Positions 42,322-50,476 of a DNA stretch of 64,000 nt are shown here, one piece after another. The stretch is from the NCBI RefSeq assembly GCF_009687905.1, contig NZ_BLBG01000001.1:310001-374000 (forward strand), given 5' to 3'. The translations under genes and the position numbers were made by a program. Under the pieces are notes generated by a model. It was not told the origin of the DNA. It saw only the letters and a list, made by a program, of their open reading frames with translations, and ran no database searches. The DNA is from Lacticaseibacillus zhaodongensis. GTDB lineage: Bacteria > Bacillota > Bacilli > Lactobacillales > Lactobacillaceae. Positions within the stretch are counted from its first letter, which is position 1. Every line of letters begins with the position of its first letter.

Positions 42322-43179
42322 ATGCAGAAGTTTTTCTCAAATAAACGCCTCATCGTTTTGATGGTCTCCTTTCTGGCGTGTGTGGGTTTGATTGCGGTCT
42401 CAATTAACGTGCGCGACAAGCGCAACACCCCACCTCTGATCCAGCAGATTGGCAACGATGCTGTTGGACTCGCTTCCGGGGTGGTTGACGGCCCAGCGAA
42501 CGCCGTCAACAATGGTCTGGATGACGTTGCTAATCTGTTTAACACCTACTCCGAAAACGCTCGGCTCAAGAGCAAACTCGATGATCTGGCCCAAACAAAG
42601 GTACAGAACCAAACGCTCAAGACCGAGAACAAGCAACTCAAGCAAGAGCTCAAGCTGAACGCGACCCTGACTGACTACGATGGGATCACTGCTGCCGTGA
42701 AGTCCCGCGCACCTTCAGACTGGCGCAACGTGCTGGTTATCGACAAGGGGTCTGTTTCTGGAATCAAGAAGAACATGCCGGTAATGTCTGATGCCGGCGT
42801 TATTGGCCGGGTGATCGAGGTCAACCAGACCAACTCCAAAGTCGAACTGATTAGTACCGACAACAGTGCGGCCAACCGCTTTGCCGCGCAGGTAACGGTT
42901 AAGAATAAGGCTATTAACGGGGTCATTACCGGTTACAAGACCGCTTCTGGTGACCTCGTGATGGGGCAGATGACGACCGACACCAATGTGCCTAAGGGGA
43001 CCAAAGTTTACACTTCCGGTCTCGGGGGCCGCACACCAAAGGGCTTGCTGATCGGCACGGTTGAGTCCATCAAGAAGGATGACTACGGGCTCGCAAACAC
43101 AATTTACCTTAAGCCTGCTGGTAACCTTGACGACGTTTCCGTTGTCACTGTGATTCGGCGTACTGTCAGGGGTGAATAA
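42322..43179 (+). CDS. mreC: Rod-shape determining protein MreC
   Basis: A 285-residue bitopic membrane protein. One helix (LIVLMVSFLACVGLIAVSI) near the N-terminus is followed by an extracellular coiled coil (NARLKSKLDDLAQTK, then NKQLKQELKLNATL) and two small beta-barrel domains that end in SVVTVIRRTVRGE. It dimerises and links MreB and MreD to the elongation synthases. The 134-bp gap after mreB holds GC-rich hairpins (for example GACCGCCTTGCGGTC at 42242-42256). Start ATG behind AGGAGGAAATA. Confidence 0.94.
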   Translation: MQKFFSNKRLIVLMVSFLACVGLIAVSINVRDKRNTPPLIQQIGNDAVGLASGVVDGPANAVNNGLDDVANLFNTYSENARLKSKLDDLAQTKVQNQTLKTENKQLKQELKLNATLTDYDGITAAVKSRAPSDWRNVLVIDKGSVSGIKKNMPVMSDAGVIGRVIEVNQTNSKVELISTDNSAANRFAAQVTVKNKAINGVITGYKTASGDLVMGQMTTDTNVPKGTKVYTSGLGGRTPKGLLIGTVESIKKDDYGLANTIYLKPAGNLDDVSVVTVIRRTVRGE

Positions 43180-43180
43180 C

Positions 43181-43708
43181 ATGAACGATAAGCCATTTAC
43201 AAAGCATTGGGTCGCGTTTGTGTACCTGCTGGTTGCCATGATGCTTGATGGTGGCGTGACGCACATCCTTAGCAATTGGACAATGAAACCGCAGGGCACC
43301 GCAGTTCCGCAGATCACGCTTTTTGCACTCGTTCTGATTGCGTTATTTGTGCCGCGTGAGTCTTGGCTGATCATTTGGGCGGTCGTTTTTGGGTTTATTT
43401 TTGACATGTATTTCAGCGGGCTGATCGGTATTTACACGATGATTTTCCCCCTGATTACTTATGTGGTCGCAAAAAGCCGTCCGTATGTACCCCGGACCTG
43501 GCCATTCGTGCTCGCCGTCTTCATCATTGCCCAAACCGCGCGGATGTTTCTTGATTATGCGGTCGCAATGGTGCTGAACGCCACCCATATCGGTTTGCTG
43601 GACGTGATTACCCAGCATTTAGCCCCTGGACTGACACTTAATATGGTTTTGTTTGCGATTCTCTACTATCCTTGCTCGCGATTACTGGTAAAATTAACAC
43701 GAGACTAA
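43181..43708 (+). CDS. mreD: Rod-shape determining protein MreD
   Basis: ATG 43181 follows CAGGGGTG, immediately after the mreC stop, giving 175 residues. It has five or six membrane helices; VFGFIFDMYFSGLIGIYTMI is the family's conserved central motif. It belongs to the ECF-S-like membrane fold and acts with MreC in the elongasome. Order and spacing (mreB-mreC-mreD-minC-minD) are those of lactobacilli and bacilli. Confidence 0.92.
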   Translation: MNDKPFTKHWVAFVYLLVAMMLDGGVTHILSNWTMKPQGTAVPQITLFALVLIALFVPRESWLIIWAVVFGFIFDMYFSGLIGIYTMIFPLITYVVAKSRPYVPRTWPFVLAVFIIAQTARMFLDYAVAMVLNATHIGLLDVITQHLAPGLTLNMVLFAILYYPCSRLLVKLTRD

Positions 43709-43726
43709 ACTGACAGGGGTGTGTTT

Positions 43727-44386
43727 ATGGACGCTGTAATTCTAAAGGGTAGAGCTGATGGTTTTGAACTGCAGCTGACGGATTCTGCGGCATTCAGCGA
43801 TATTTTGACGAAACTGGATGCGCTACTGGGGCACTTGTATAAGGATACGCCAAGTGGCGACGTCAATTTTGTAATTGAAACCGGGCGCCGGTTGTTAACT
43901 GCTGCCCAGAAACACGCAGTTGACGCCGTTTTTGCAAAATACCCGCGTTTTTCGACGCGCTTATTACATAGCGATGTTGTGGATGCAGAAACCGTCCAGA
44001 CGCGCGTGCGGCAAGCGCGAACCAATTTTGCCGGCGGGGTGATCCGCTCGGGACAAGTGCTTGCCGTCAACGGCGACTTAGTTTTCACCGGCGTTTTGCA
44101 TGCGAACGGCGTGATTCGCGCTAGCGGCTCAGTGTTTGTGCTCGGAACAGCAGAGGGCGGTGTGGTTCACGCGGGCTATCCGGATAACAGTCTCGCGGTC
44201 GCGGCAGGGCGGATCAGCGACCTAGCCCAGATTCGGATTGCGGATGCTGTGGAGGTTGTTGAGGACGAGGACAAAACCGCCGGCAATCTTTGCTACATGA
44301 GCGACGAGCACATGTTAGTGCATGCCGACCTGGGGGACCTGGCTACATTGCGCCCCCAAATCTTTAAAAAGATGGAGGAATCATGA
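43727..44386 (+). CDS. minC: Septum site-determining protein MinC
   Basis: ATG 43727 follows ACAGGGGTG, giving 219 residues. The N-terminal 100 residues are the FtsZ-inhibiting domain; the C-terminal half (about 110-210) is a beta-helix with RSGQVLAVNGDLVFTGVLHA, GVIRASGSVFVLGTAEGG and PDNSLAVAAGRISDLAQIRI. MinC with MinD blocks Z rings near the poles. Its stop overlaps minD. MinE is absent here, as is usual in Bacillota; DivIVA is encoded at the window end. Confidence 0.93.
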   Translation: MDAVILKGRADGFELQLTDSAAFSDILTKLDALLGHLYKDTPSGDVNFVIETGRRLLTAAQKHAVDAVFAKYPRFSTRLLHSDVVDAETVQTRVRQARTNFAGGVIRSGQVLAVNGDLVFTGVLHANGVIRASGSVFVLGTAEGGVVHAGYPDNSLAVAAGRISDLAQIRIADAVEVVEDEDKTAGNLCYMSDEHMLVHADLGDLATLRPQIFKKMEES

Positions 44387-45180
44387 TGGGAACAGCCTTA
44401 GTTGTGACATCAGGTAAGGGTGGCGTTGGCAAGACCACTTCCAGTGCTAATATCGGGACCGCGCTTGCACTCAATGGTAAGCGCGTTGTATTGCTCGACC
44501 TCGACATCGGGTTGCGCAACCTGGATGCTGTTTTAGGACTGTCCAACCGGATCATTTACGATATTGTTGACGTTGCAAACGGGCGGGCCCGTCTGCAGCA
44601 AGCATTGATCAAGGACAAACGTTTCGATGACCTGCTTTACTTGCTACCGGCCCCGCAGAATGCCGATAAGGATGCGCTCACGCCGGAGCAGGTGGCTGCA
44701 GTGGTTGCGGAATTGAAGCCTGATTTTGACTTCATCATTCTGGACTCACCAGCCGGCATTGAGCAGGGATTTCGGAATTCGATTGCCGGTGCTGATGGGG
44801 CAATTGTCATCACCACCCCTGAGATTTCCGCCGTTAGTGATGCGGACCGTGTTGTTGGCTTGCTTGAACAGCACCCGATGTCACTCAAGCCGCGGCTCAT
44901 TATCAACCGGATTCGCCCGCACATGATGGAAGATGGTTCGTCCATGGATATCGACGAAATCACCAAGCACCTGGGCATTGACCTGCTCGGGACGATTACG
45001 GATGACGACAACGTTATTGCGACATCGAACAATGGGCAGACCATCGTGATGGATCCAGATAACGCTGCGAGCCGCGGCTATCGGGATGTTGCGCGGCGCT
45101 TACTCGGTGAAACCGTGCCGCTCGCACCGGTACAGACGCACAAACGGGGTTTCTGGTCCCGCTTGTTCCACCGCGATTGA
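44386..45180 (+). CDS. minD: Septum site-determining ATPase MinD
   Basis: The start ATG 44386 is better spaced from GGAGGA than the adjacent ATG 44383 and gives the conserved opening MGTALVVTSGKGGVGKTT (264 residues). The deviant Walker A KGGVGKTT and VLLDLDIGLRNLDAVLGL are typical. The C-terminal HKRGFWSRLFHRD is an amphipathic membrane-targeting helix. It recruits MinC to the membrane. An A/T-rich hairpin (TTGAAAAT with ATTTTCAA) just after the stop may end transcription. Confidence 0.96.
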   Translation: MGTALVVTSGKGGVGKTTSSANIGTALALNGKRVVLLDLDIGLRNLDAVLGLSNRIIYDIVDVANGRARLQQALIKDKRFDDLLYLLPAPQNADKDALTPEQVAAVVAELKPDFDFIILDSPAGIEQGFRNSIAGADGAIVITTPEISAVSDADRVVGLLEQHPMSLKPRLIINRIRPHMMEDGSSMDIDEITKHLGIDLLGTITDDDNVIATSNNGQTIVMDPDNAASRGYRDVARRLLGETVPLAPVQTHKRGFWSRLFHRD

Positions 45181-45223
45181 GGATCACGCCAATTGAAAAT
45201 GTTCATTTTATTTTCAAAATGAG

Positions 45224-45252
45224 TTGACAATTAGAAACAGACAGTGTAAGTT
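45224..45252 (+). promoter_or_regulatory. Promoter of the histidine-type T-box leader
   Basis: Perfect TTGACA (45224-45229), 17-bp spacer, weak -10 TAAGTT (45247-45252) preceded by TG. Confidence 0.55.
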
Positions 45253-45275
45253 AAAACCATTATCAGAAATCAGAA

Positions 45276-45525
45276 ATCGTTGATCGGAATTGGGTTAGCG
45301 GCTTGGTCCACAGAGAGTTCGCGTTGCTGGGAGCGAATGACCACCGTTAGTCCTCACATCCGTGAGCGGAACACTGAAATGAGTAGGTGTTTTCGGTTTG
45401 GCCCGTTACAGCCCTTGCTTGCAGAACAAGCAGTTGAGGCGTTGAAGGTGACTTCAGCGTGTACAAGAGGTGGCACCGCGGTCATTCCGCCCTCTTACGA
45501 CCCAGGTCGTAAGGGGCTTTTTTTG
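45276..45525 (+). ncRNA. T-box riboswitch, probably tRNA-His specific
   Basis: The T-box core AGGTGGCACCGCGG is at 45468-45481. A terminator with CCTCTTACGACC (45491-45502) and GGTCGTAAGGGG (45505-45516) plus a T run follows. Stem I can be drawn from TTAGCGG/CCGTTAG, GGTC/GACC and TTCGC/GCGAA, with AGAGAG on its 5' side. The bulge between CCGTTAG and the ATCCG that closes the base reads TCCTCAC; CAC (45355-45357), followed by a purine, is the best specifier, meaning histidine. The downstream genes encode a polar amino-acid ABC transporter, which fits. Confidence 0.82.
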
Positions 45526-45529
45526 TACA

Positions 45530-45643
45530 CAACGAAGGTTCTGCAAGCATGTGAGGTCAGTCGTGTGAGCGGCTGACGAACATGAGGTGGAACAGCGCGC
45601 AGGCGCCCTCTGTGGAGATGAATCTCTATGGAGGGCGCTTTTT
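45530..45643 (+). ncRNA. Second T-box-like antiterminator/terminator module in tandem
   Basis: About 65 bases after the first terminator, a second T-box-like core (GAGGTGGAACAGCG, near 45581-45594) precedes another terminator, GCGCCCTC (45603-45610) with GAGGGCGC (45631-45638) and TTTTTG. A small hairpin, GTCAG/CTGAC (about 45553-45577), sits before it. There is no room for a full stem I with specifier. It appears to be a partial duplication of the decision half of a T-box. Confidence 0.65.
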
Positions 45644-45651
45644 GTGTACAG

Positions 45652-45768
45652 AGCACAGCAAGACGGTTTGAAGCTGAGCATTAACAGGCTCCGGGAGAAA
45701 TGCTTGGGTTTAAGCATTTATTCCGGAGCAGGTTAAGCGCAAGCTTCTGCCCAGTGCAGCTCGACTAC
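45652..45768. repeat. Structured dispersed repeat, copy 3
   Basis: Same nested stems as copy 1: GAAGCT (45670-45675)/AGCTTC (45742-45747), TTAAC (45681-45685)/GTTAA (45732-45736), CTCCGG (45689-45694)/CCGGAG (45723-45728) and AAATGCTT (45698-45705)/AAGCATTT (45712-45719). Changes relative to copy 1 fall on both sides of two stems, which preserves pairing. It lies between the second T-box module and the ABC transporter. Confidence 0.72.
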
Positions 45769-45850
45769 GAAGCTGCCATAAGTAACCCACCGAACCGAAG
45801 ACACTTACTAACCTGCAATCAATATTTTTAATCATGAGGAGGATACAAAC

Positions 45851-46507
45851 ATGAATTATGTATTTCAAATTCTACCGGCACTGATGAGTGGTGCTTGGAC
45901 GACCATCTGGGTATTTGCACTGACCTTGGTTATCTCAATTCCGCTGGGCATCGTGCTATCACTAGGCCTGAGCACCAGCTCGAAAAATGTAATTACGCTC
46001 GTAATCCGCTGGCTGCTGAACATCTACACCTGGGTTTTCCGGGGCACGCCACTACTGCTGCAACTGATTTTCGTCTTCTACGGGCTGCCAACAATTGGCG
46101 TCGTGTTTGATCGCCAGTCAGCCGTCATCTTCACCTTCGTGCTGAATTACGCGGCTTACTTCGCTGAAATCTTCCGGGGTGGTTTTGCCGCCGTTAGCCG
46201 CGACCAGTTCGAATCTGCGACCGTCTTGAACCTCACCCGCTGGCAGACATTGCGTTACATCATCATCCCGCAGGTTGTCAAAATCGTCCTCCCAAGTATC
46301 GGAAATGAAGTCATCAACCTGATCAAGGATAGCTCACTGGTTTACGTCATCGGGCTGGGCGACCTGCTGCGGGCCGGCAATATTGCGACCGCACGGGACG
46401 TCACCTTGGTCCCACTGGTGCTCGTCGGGATCATCTACCTGCTCATGATCTTCATCCTGACGGTCGTGCAGAAGCAGATGGAAAAGAAATTCGCGTTTTA
46501 CCGCTAG
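45851..46507 (+). CDS. Amino acid ABC transporter permease (HisM/GlnP type)
   Basis: A 218-residue permease of the polar amino-acid family. It has about five membrane helices and the conserved coupling (EAA) loop ESATVLNLTRWQTLRYIIIP. The run WVFRGTPLLLQLIFVFYGLP is typical of this family. It is the first gene of a three-gene operon (permease, ATPase, binding protein) below the T-box leader, so it is likely a histidine importer; closely related transporters carry other polar amino acids, so the substrate rests on the T-box reading. Start ATG behind AGGAGGATAC. Confidence 0.9.
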   Translation: MNYVFQILPALMSGAWTTIWVFALTLVISIPLGIVLSLGLSTSSKNVITLVIRWLLNIYTWVFRGTPLLLQLIFVFYGLPTIGVVFDRQSAVIFTFVLNYAAYFAEIFRGGFAAVSRDQFESATVLNLTRWQTLRYIIIPQVVKIVLPSIGNEVINLIKDSSLVYVIGLGDLLRAGNIATARDVTLVPLVLVGIIYLLMIFILTVVQKQMEKKFAFYR

Positions 46508-46519
46508 GAGGTAATGATT

Positions 46520-47155
46520 ATGTTGGAATTAAAGGGAATTAATAAACAGTTTAACGGCACGGCAATTCTGCAGAATCTGGACCTAACCGTAGCGGACGGC
46601 AAAACGCTGGCCATCGTCGGTCCTTCCGGGGTCGGTAAAACGACCCTACTCCGGATCATCTCTGGTCTTGAAACCGCCGACGCCGGCACCATCAGCTGGG
46701 ACGGTACAGCAACCACACCAGCTGCATTACGCGAAAAGGGCGTCTTGGGCGTGGTGTTCCAGAACTTCGGGCTCTTCCCGCAGTACACGGTTCGCCGGAA
46801 CATCACACTTGCACCAACTCTGCATGGCAAGAGTCAGGCGGATGCTGATAAGCACGCCGATGAATTACTCGACCGCTTGTCTCTAACTGACCAAGCAGAT
46901 GCATTTCCTTTCACCTTGTCTGGTGGCCAAAAGCAGCGGGTGGCCATTGCGCGGGCTTTGGCACTCGATCCCCAGGTCCTGCTTTACGATGAACCAACTA
47001 GTGCTCTGGACCCAGCGCTGCGGGATAACGTTGCCGCTATGCTCAATCAGTTTCGGGATGGGGGCATGACCCAGGTCGTGGTTACGCACGATATGGATTT
47101 TGCCGCAAAAGTTGCCGACACTGTCTTCACCATGCCGAACGGAAAGAAGGGCTAG
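46520..47155 (+). CDS. Amino acid ABC transporter ATP-binding protein
   Basis: ATG 46520 is eight bases after AGGAGG and gives 211 residues; ATG 46514 is too close. Walker A is GPSGVGKTT, signature TLSGGQKQR, Walker B VLLYDEPTSALDP, and the switch is VVTHDMDF. DEPTSALDP marks the polar amino-acid (GlnQ/HisP) group. At 211 residues it is shorter than typical GlnQ (about 240) and seems to lack the C-terminal extension after the switch region. It follows the permease by 12 bases. Confidence 0.92.
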   Translation: MLELKGINKQFNGTAILQNLDLTVADGKTLAIVGPSGVGKTTLLRIISGLETADAGTISWDGTATTPAALREKGVLGVVFQNFGLFPQYTVRRNITLAPTLHGKSQADADKHADELLDRLSLTDQADAFPFTLSGGQKQRVAIARALALDPQVLLYDEPTSALDPALRDNVAAMLNQFRDGGMTQVVVTHDMDFAAKVADTVFTMPNGKKG

Positions 47156-47156
47156 T

Positions 47157-47960
47157 ATGCGCAAACTGAAGAAATTACTGACCATCTTCTGCGCACTCGC
47201 CACAGTCGTTGCGCTCAGTGCCTGCGCCCGGCAGAAGAAGCAGAATTCCTGGCCCCGCATTCAGCAGCAGAAGAAGATTGTTGTGGGCCTGGATGATTCC
47301 TTCGTACCAATGGGTTTTCGCGCCAAGTCAGGGAAGCTTGAAGGTTATGACATTGACCTCGCCCGGGCGCTGTTTAAGCACTACGGCGTGAAGGTCAGTT
47401 TCCAGCCAATCGATTGGTCAATGAAGGAAACCGAATTGCGGAACCAGACCATCGACCTAATCTGGAATGGCTACTCCGTGACTCCGGAACGCAAGAAGCA
47501 AGTCCGCTTCTCTGAACCTTACCTCAAGAACCACCAAGTATTGGTCACGAAGCGCTCTAGTAACATCACTAGCTTCGCGGACATGAAGGGGAAAACGGTT
47601 GGCGCACAGACTGGTTCTAGCGGTGCTGCAGATATCGACGGCTCACCAAAATTACTCAAGAATATTGTTAAGGGTAAGCAGCCAATTCTCTATGACACCT
47701 TCAACGACGCCTTCATTGATCTCAATGCCAACCGGATTCAGGGCCTCATCATTGATGAAGTGTATGGTCGCTACTACATCGCCCACCAAAAAGACCCCAA
47801 AGCATACCGGGTCACTGAGGGTTCCTTCCCAGCCGAAGCGTTTGCGATTGGCATGCGGAAGAGCGATACTGAACTTGATCAAAAAATCAATTCCGAGCTG
47901 AACGCAATGCGCAAGGACGGAGAAATCGCTAAGATTCAGAAGAAGTGGTTTGGCAACTAA
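47157..47960 (+). CDS. Amino acid ABC transporter substrate-binding lipoprotein
   Basis: ATG 47157 follows AAAGAAGGG, giving 267 residues. A lipoprotein signal is clear: basic MRKLKK, hydrophobic LLTIFCALATVVAL, and lipobox LSAC with Cys22. The mature part is an SBP family 3 domain: IVVGLDDSFVPMGFR, KLEGYDIDLARALF, WNGYSVTPERKKQVRFSEPY and the final GEIAKIQKKWFGN. It catches the amino acid outside and delivers it to the permease. The GYDIDLA motif is generic for polar amino acids; histidine is inferred from the T-box. Confidence 0.92.
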   Translation: MRKLKKLLTIFCALATVVALSACARQKKQNSWPRIQQQKKIVVGLDDSFVPMGFRAKSGKLEGYDIDLARALFKHYGVKVSFQPIDWSMKETELRNQTIDLIWNGYSVTPERKKQVRFSEPYLKNHQVLVTKRSSNITSFADMKGKTVGAQTGSSGAADIDGSPKLLKNIVKGKQPILYDTFNDAFIDLNANRIQGLIIDEVYGRYYIAHQKDPKAYRVTEGSFPAEAFAIGMRKSDTELDQKINSELNAMRKDGEIAKIQKKWFGN

Positions 47961-47985
47961 GTTTTGAAAAAGAGTGGTTGAACGC

Positions 47986-49380
47986 ATGCTAGGAATCATC
48001 ATCGGAACAATATTATTGCTGAACACGGTCACGGCCTTCGTGACCGTTTTTCGGCGTCCACAGGATATTGCGACGAGCTGGGCTTGGCTGCTAGTCATGT
48101 TGATTCCAATCATCGGTCCACTGGTGTACTTTGTTCTGGGGCGGCGCCTGCCGCACGACCGTTTGCGTGCAGATAGCCCGCGCAACGCCCACGGGACCGC
48201 GCTTGCACTTGAGCGGCAGCTAGCCGGTCTCGAAACGGGCAAAGCCGCCAAGCTGAAGGCAACTTTGATCCGAGTTGGTGGCGCATTGCTGAGTTCTGGG
48301 AATCAGGTCGAACTGATCGGGGAGCGGACTGAATTCAACCGGCGGCTCTGCACAGATTTGTCTGCCGCCCGCAAAACCATCTTGCTTGAGGCCTATACGA
48401 TCGAACCCGGAGCGGACGGACGGCGGGTGCGCGACTTACTTACCGCTGCCGCTAAGCGTGGCGTCACGGTCCGGGTACTATATGATGATTTTGGTTCCCG
48501 CCGCTTAGGCGCAAAATTCTGGCGGGACCTTAAACATGCTGACGGACAGGTGGAAACTTTTGGCTCGTCCAAAAGGGGACGGCTCAACCCGCGGGTCAAT
48601 TACCGGAACCACCGCAAAATCATTGTGATCGACGCGGCGATTGCCTACACTGGCGGCTTTAACATCGGCCGGCAGAAGAATAAGGTGCGGCAAACGCGGG
48701 ACATCCAGCTGCGGGTGCGGGGGACCGCGGTCTCCATTTATGAACGCATCGCCATTGCGGATTGGAACACCACCGCCAGTACGCCGGCGGTTGAATACAC
48801 CGAACCCGCCGTTCCGGTGCCACCGCGGCCTGGGGCAACGCTGCAAGTTCTGGCCAGCATCCCGAGTCTCGGGACGGCCCAACTTGACATTGCCTATCTA
48901 CGTTTGATTGCCATTGCGGAAAAGGAAATCGTGATCCAAACACCGTACTTCATTCCCAGTGACAGTCTGATGGACGCGCTGGGCCTCGCTGTCGGGCGGG
49001 GAGTCACCGTGCGGGTGCTGATGCCTAAGCGCAGCGATCAGCCAATCCTGACAGCAGCCAGCATGTTTTACATGGAGCGGCTCGTCAATTTGGGGGTCCA
49101 CGCGTTGATTTACCAAGGGGATTTTGTCCGGAGTAAAGTGGTGATCGTTGATGGTAAGGTTGCCAGTGTCGGCACCGCTAATTTTGACCCGCGCAGCTTT
49201 AACCTGAACTTCGAGGTCAATACCTTCATTTATGATGTGGATCTGTGTCAGCGGTTACTGGCAGCTAGCCAGCGGGAGGCCCGTTATGCGCACGAATTGA
49301 CCGCCATGGGAATTGCGGCCATTCCGCGGCGGCGCAAATTTGGTCAAGAATTGGCGCGTTTGTTTGCACCAGTGCTGTGA
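47986..49380 (+). CDS. cls: Cardiolipin synthase-like phospholipase D family protein with altered second HKD motif
   Basis: ATG 47986 gives 464 residues; GTG 47974 is an alternative start. Two membrane helices are N-terminal, with DIATSWAWLLVMLIPIIGPL typical of Cls. The first HKD motif is intact (NHRKIIVIDAAIAYTGGFN). In the second, FVRSKVVIVDGKVASVGTAN, the catalytic histidine is replaced by arginine (codon CGG), while Lys and Asp are kept. Both histidines are thought essential in bacterial Cls, so activity is doubtful or altered. Otherwise the length and layout match cardiolipin synthase, which joins two phosphatidylglycerols. Confidence 0.88.
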   Translation: MLGIIIGTILLLNTVTAFVTVFRRPQDIATSWAWLLVMLIPIIGPLVYFVLGRRLPHDRLRADSPRNAHGTALALERQLAGLETGKAAKLKATLIRVGGALLSSGNQVELIGERTEFNRRLCTDLSAARKTILLEAYTIEPGADGRRVRDLLTAAAKRGVTVRVLYDDFGSRRLGAKFWRDLKHADGQVETFGSSKRGRLNPRVNYRNHRKIIVIDAAIAYTGGFNIGRQKNKVRQTRDIQLRVRGTAVSIYERIAIADWNTTASTPAVEYTEPAVPVPPRPGATLQVLASIPSLGTAQLDIAYLRLIAIAEKEIVIQTPYFIPSDSLMDALGLAVGRGVTVRVLMPKRSDQPILTAASMFYMERLVNLGVHALIYQGDFVRSKVVIVDGKVASVGTANFDPRSFNLNFEVNTFIYDVDLCQRLLAASQREARYAHELTAMGIAAIPRRRKFGQELARLFAPVL

Positions 49381-49440
49381 CTTGACAGCGCTATTAGTTA
49401 GCCAGATAATTGCACTATTCAAAAGTAATTAAATACGCCA

Positions 49441-49523
49441 CCACAAGGGGGAGCCTTTTGGCTGAGAGTGGGGAAACCCAGACCCTTCGAACCTGTTCGT
49501 TAGTACGAGCGTAGGAATTGTGG
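49441..49523 (+). ncRNA. TPP riboswitch controlling thiT
   Basis: The conserved TPP (thi-box) pieces occur in order: GGGGGAGCC, GGCTGAGA, GACCCTTCGAACCTGTT, then TAGTAC and GCGTAGG. The closing P1 stem is CCACAA (49441-49446) with TTGTGG (49518-49523). The coding start follows 65 bases later with an AAAGGAGG site; no strong terminator is visible between, so control of translation start is likely. Confidence 0.96.
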
Positions 49524-49588
49524 GCACCGTTGATTAAAGCGGTCTTCTTTGTGCTGGTTGGATTGATTGGTCAAAGGAGGCTATTTTT

Positions 49589-50164
49589 ATGGATAATAAA
49601 CGCTTACGGGTGCTGGTCGAAGCCGCGCTCATCGTGGCATTCACTGAAGCAATCAACTACATTCCCCACACATTCGGGGTGTCCAGCATTGAACTACAAA
49701 TGGGCTTGATCCCGATGGCAGTCTTTGCGCTGCGGCGCGGGGTTGGTCCCGGCCTGGCAGCTGGCTTTGTCTGGGGAATTCTGGACATGTTCTTACGGGG
49801 AATTCCAGGCGGCTCGGTTCTTAACGCCGTGCAGGGAATTCTAGAATACCCGATTGCGTTCACGGTGGTCGGTCTGTGCGGCTTGCTCGCGGGGCAATTT
49901 CAGGCGGATGCGCGTGCGGGTAGAACTAGCCATGCCGCTGGGGCGATGGTGGCAGGAGTCATTATTGCCGGTTGTGCTAAATATTTCTGCCACTTTGTTG
50001 CCGGGGTAATCTTCTGGGGCAGTTACGCACCGAAAGGTCAGTCGCCGGTCCTGTATTCGCTCATCATCAATGGGGGCTCGGCGGTAGTTTCAATCGTCTT
50101 CGCCGTGCTGGTGCTCATTGTTCTGTGGCGGATGGCGCCACGGTTGTTCACCGCTCAAGAATAA
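49589..50164 (+). CDS. thiT: Thiamine ECF transporter S component ThiT
   Basis: A 191-residue membrane protein with six helices. LVEAALIVAFTEAINYIPH, LQMGLIPMAVFALRRGVGPG and EYPIAFTVVGLCGLLAGQ fit ThiT; the KYFCHFVAGVIFWGSYAPKG segment carries conserved aromatic residues that bind thiamine. It captures thiamine outside and docks on the shared EcfAA'T module encoded elsewhere. The TPP riboswitch immediately upstream supports the assignment. Start ATG behind AAAGGAGGC. Confidence 0.95.
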   Translation: MDNKRLRVLVEAALIVAFTEAINYIPHTFGVSSIELQMGLIPMAVFALRRGVGPGLAAGFVWGILDMFLRGIPGGSVLNAVQGILEYPIAFTVVGLCGLLAGQFQADARAGRTSHAAGAMVAGVIIAGCAKYFCHFVAGVIFWGSYAPKGQSPVLYSLIINGGSAVVSIVFAVLVLIVLWRMAPRLFTAQE

Positions 50165-50178
50165 GCGCAACCAAATAA

Positions 50179-50224
50179 ATGGCTCCACCGCACTGAGGAA
50201 TCATTCAGTGCGGTGGAGCCATTT
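50179..50224. terminator. Terminator between thiT and the DUF4044 gene
   Basis: 18-bp stem, ATGGCTCCACCGCACTGA (50179-50196) with its complement at 50205-50222. It serves the two convergent genes. Confidence 0.85.
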
Positions 50225-50239
50225 GCTTTTTACTTAGGT

Positions 50240-50350
50240 CTAGAAGTACTGCAGTGCCCCGGCAACAACACCGAGGACAGTAACGATGAGCATGAGCCAC
50301 ACAACGACCTGGACAACGCGTGCCATCGTGCTCTTCTTTTCTTTTTTCAT
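50240..50350 (-). CDS. DUF4044 domain-containing small membrane protein
   Basis: A 36-codon frame from ATG 50350 (behind AAGGTTGTGA) to TAG 50240. The peptide has a very basic start (MKKEKKSTMARVVQ) and one membrane helix (VVVWLMLIVTVLGVVAGALQ), ending YF. This is the pattern of the DUF4044 family, tiny single-helix proteins of Lactobacillales, often found just upstream of mraZ. The function is unknown. It is oriented away from mraZ. Confidence 0.72.
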   Translation of the reverse strand: MKKEKKSTMARVVQVVVWLMLIVTVLGVVAGALQYF

Positions 50351-50476
50351 TTAATGTCACAACCTTTTGCTTATTTACTGATACAGTCTACTCGCTTCGC
50401 TGGCTAAGCGCAATTTAGTCTCCGCCTCTTCTCAAAGAAAACTGGAAAAGGTAAACTGGTAGCGAGGTGAAACGGC

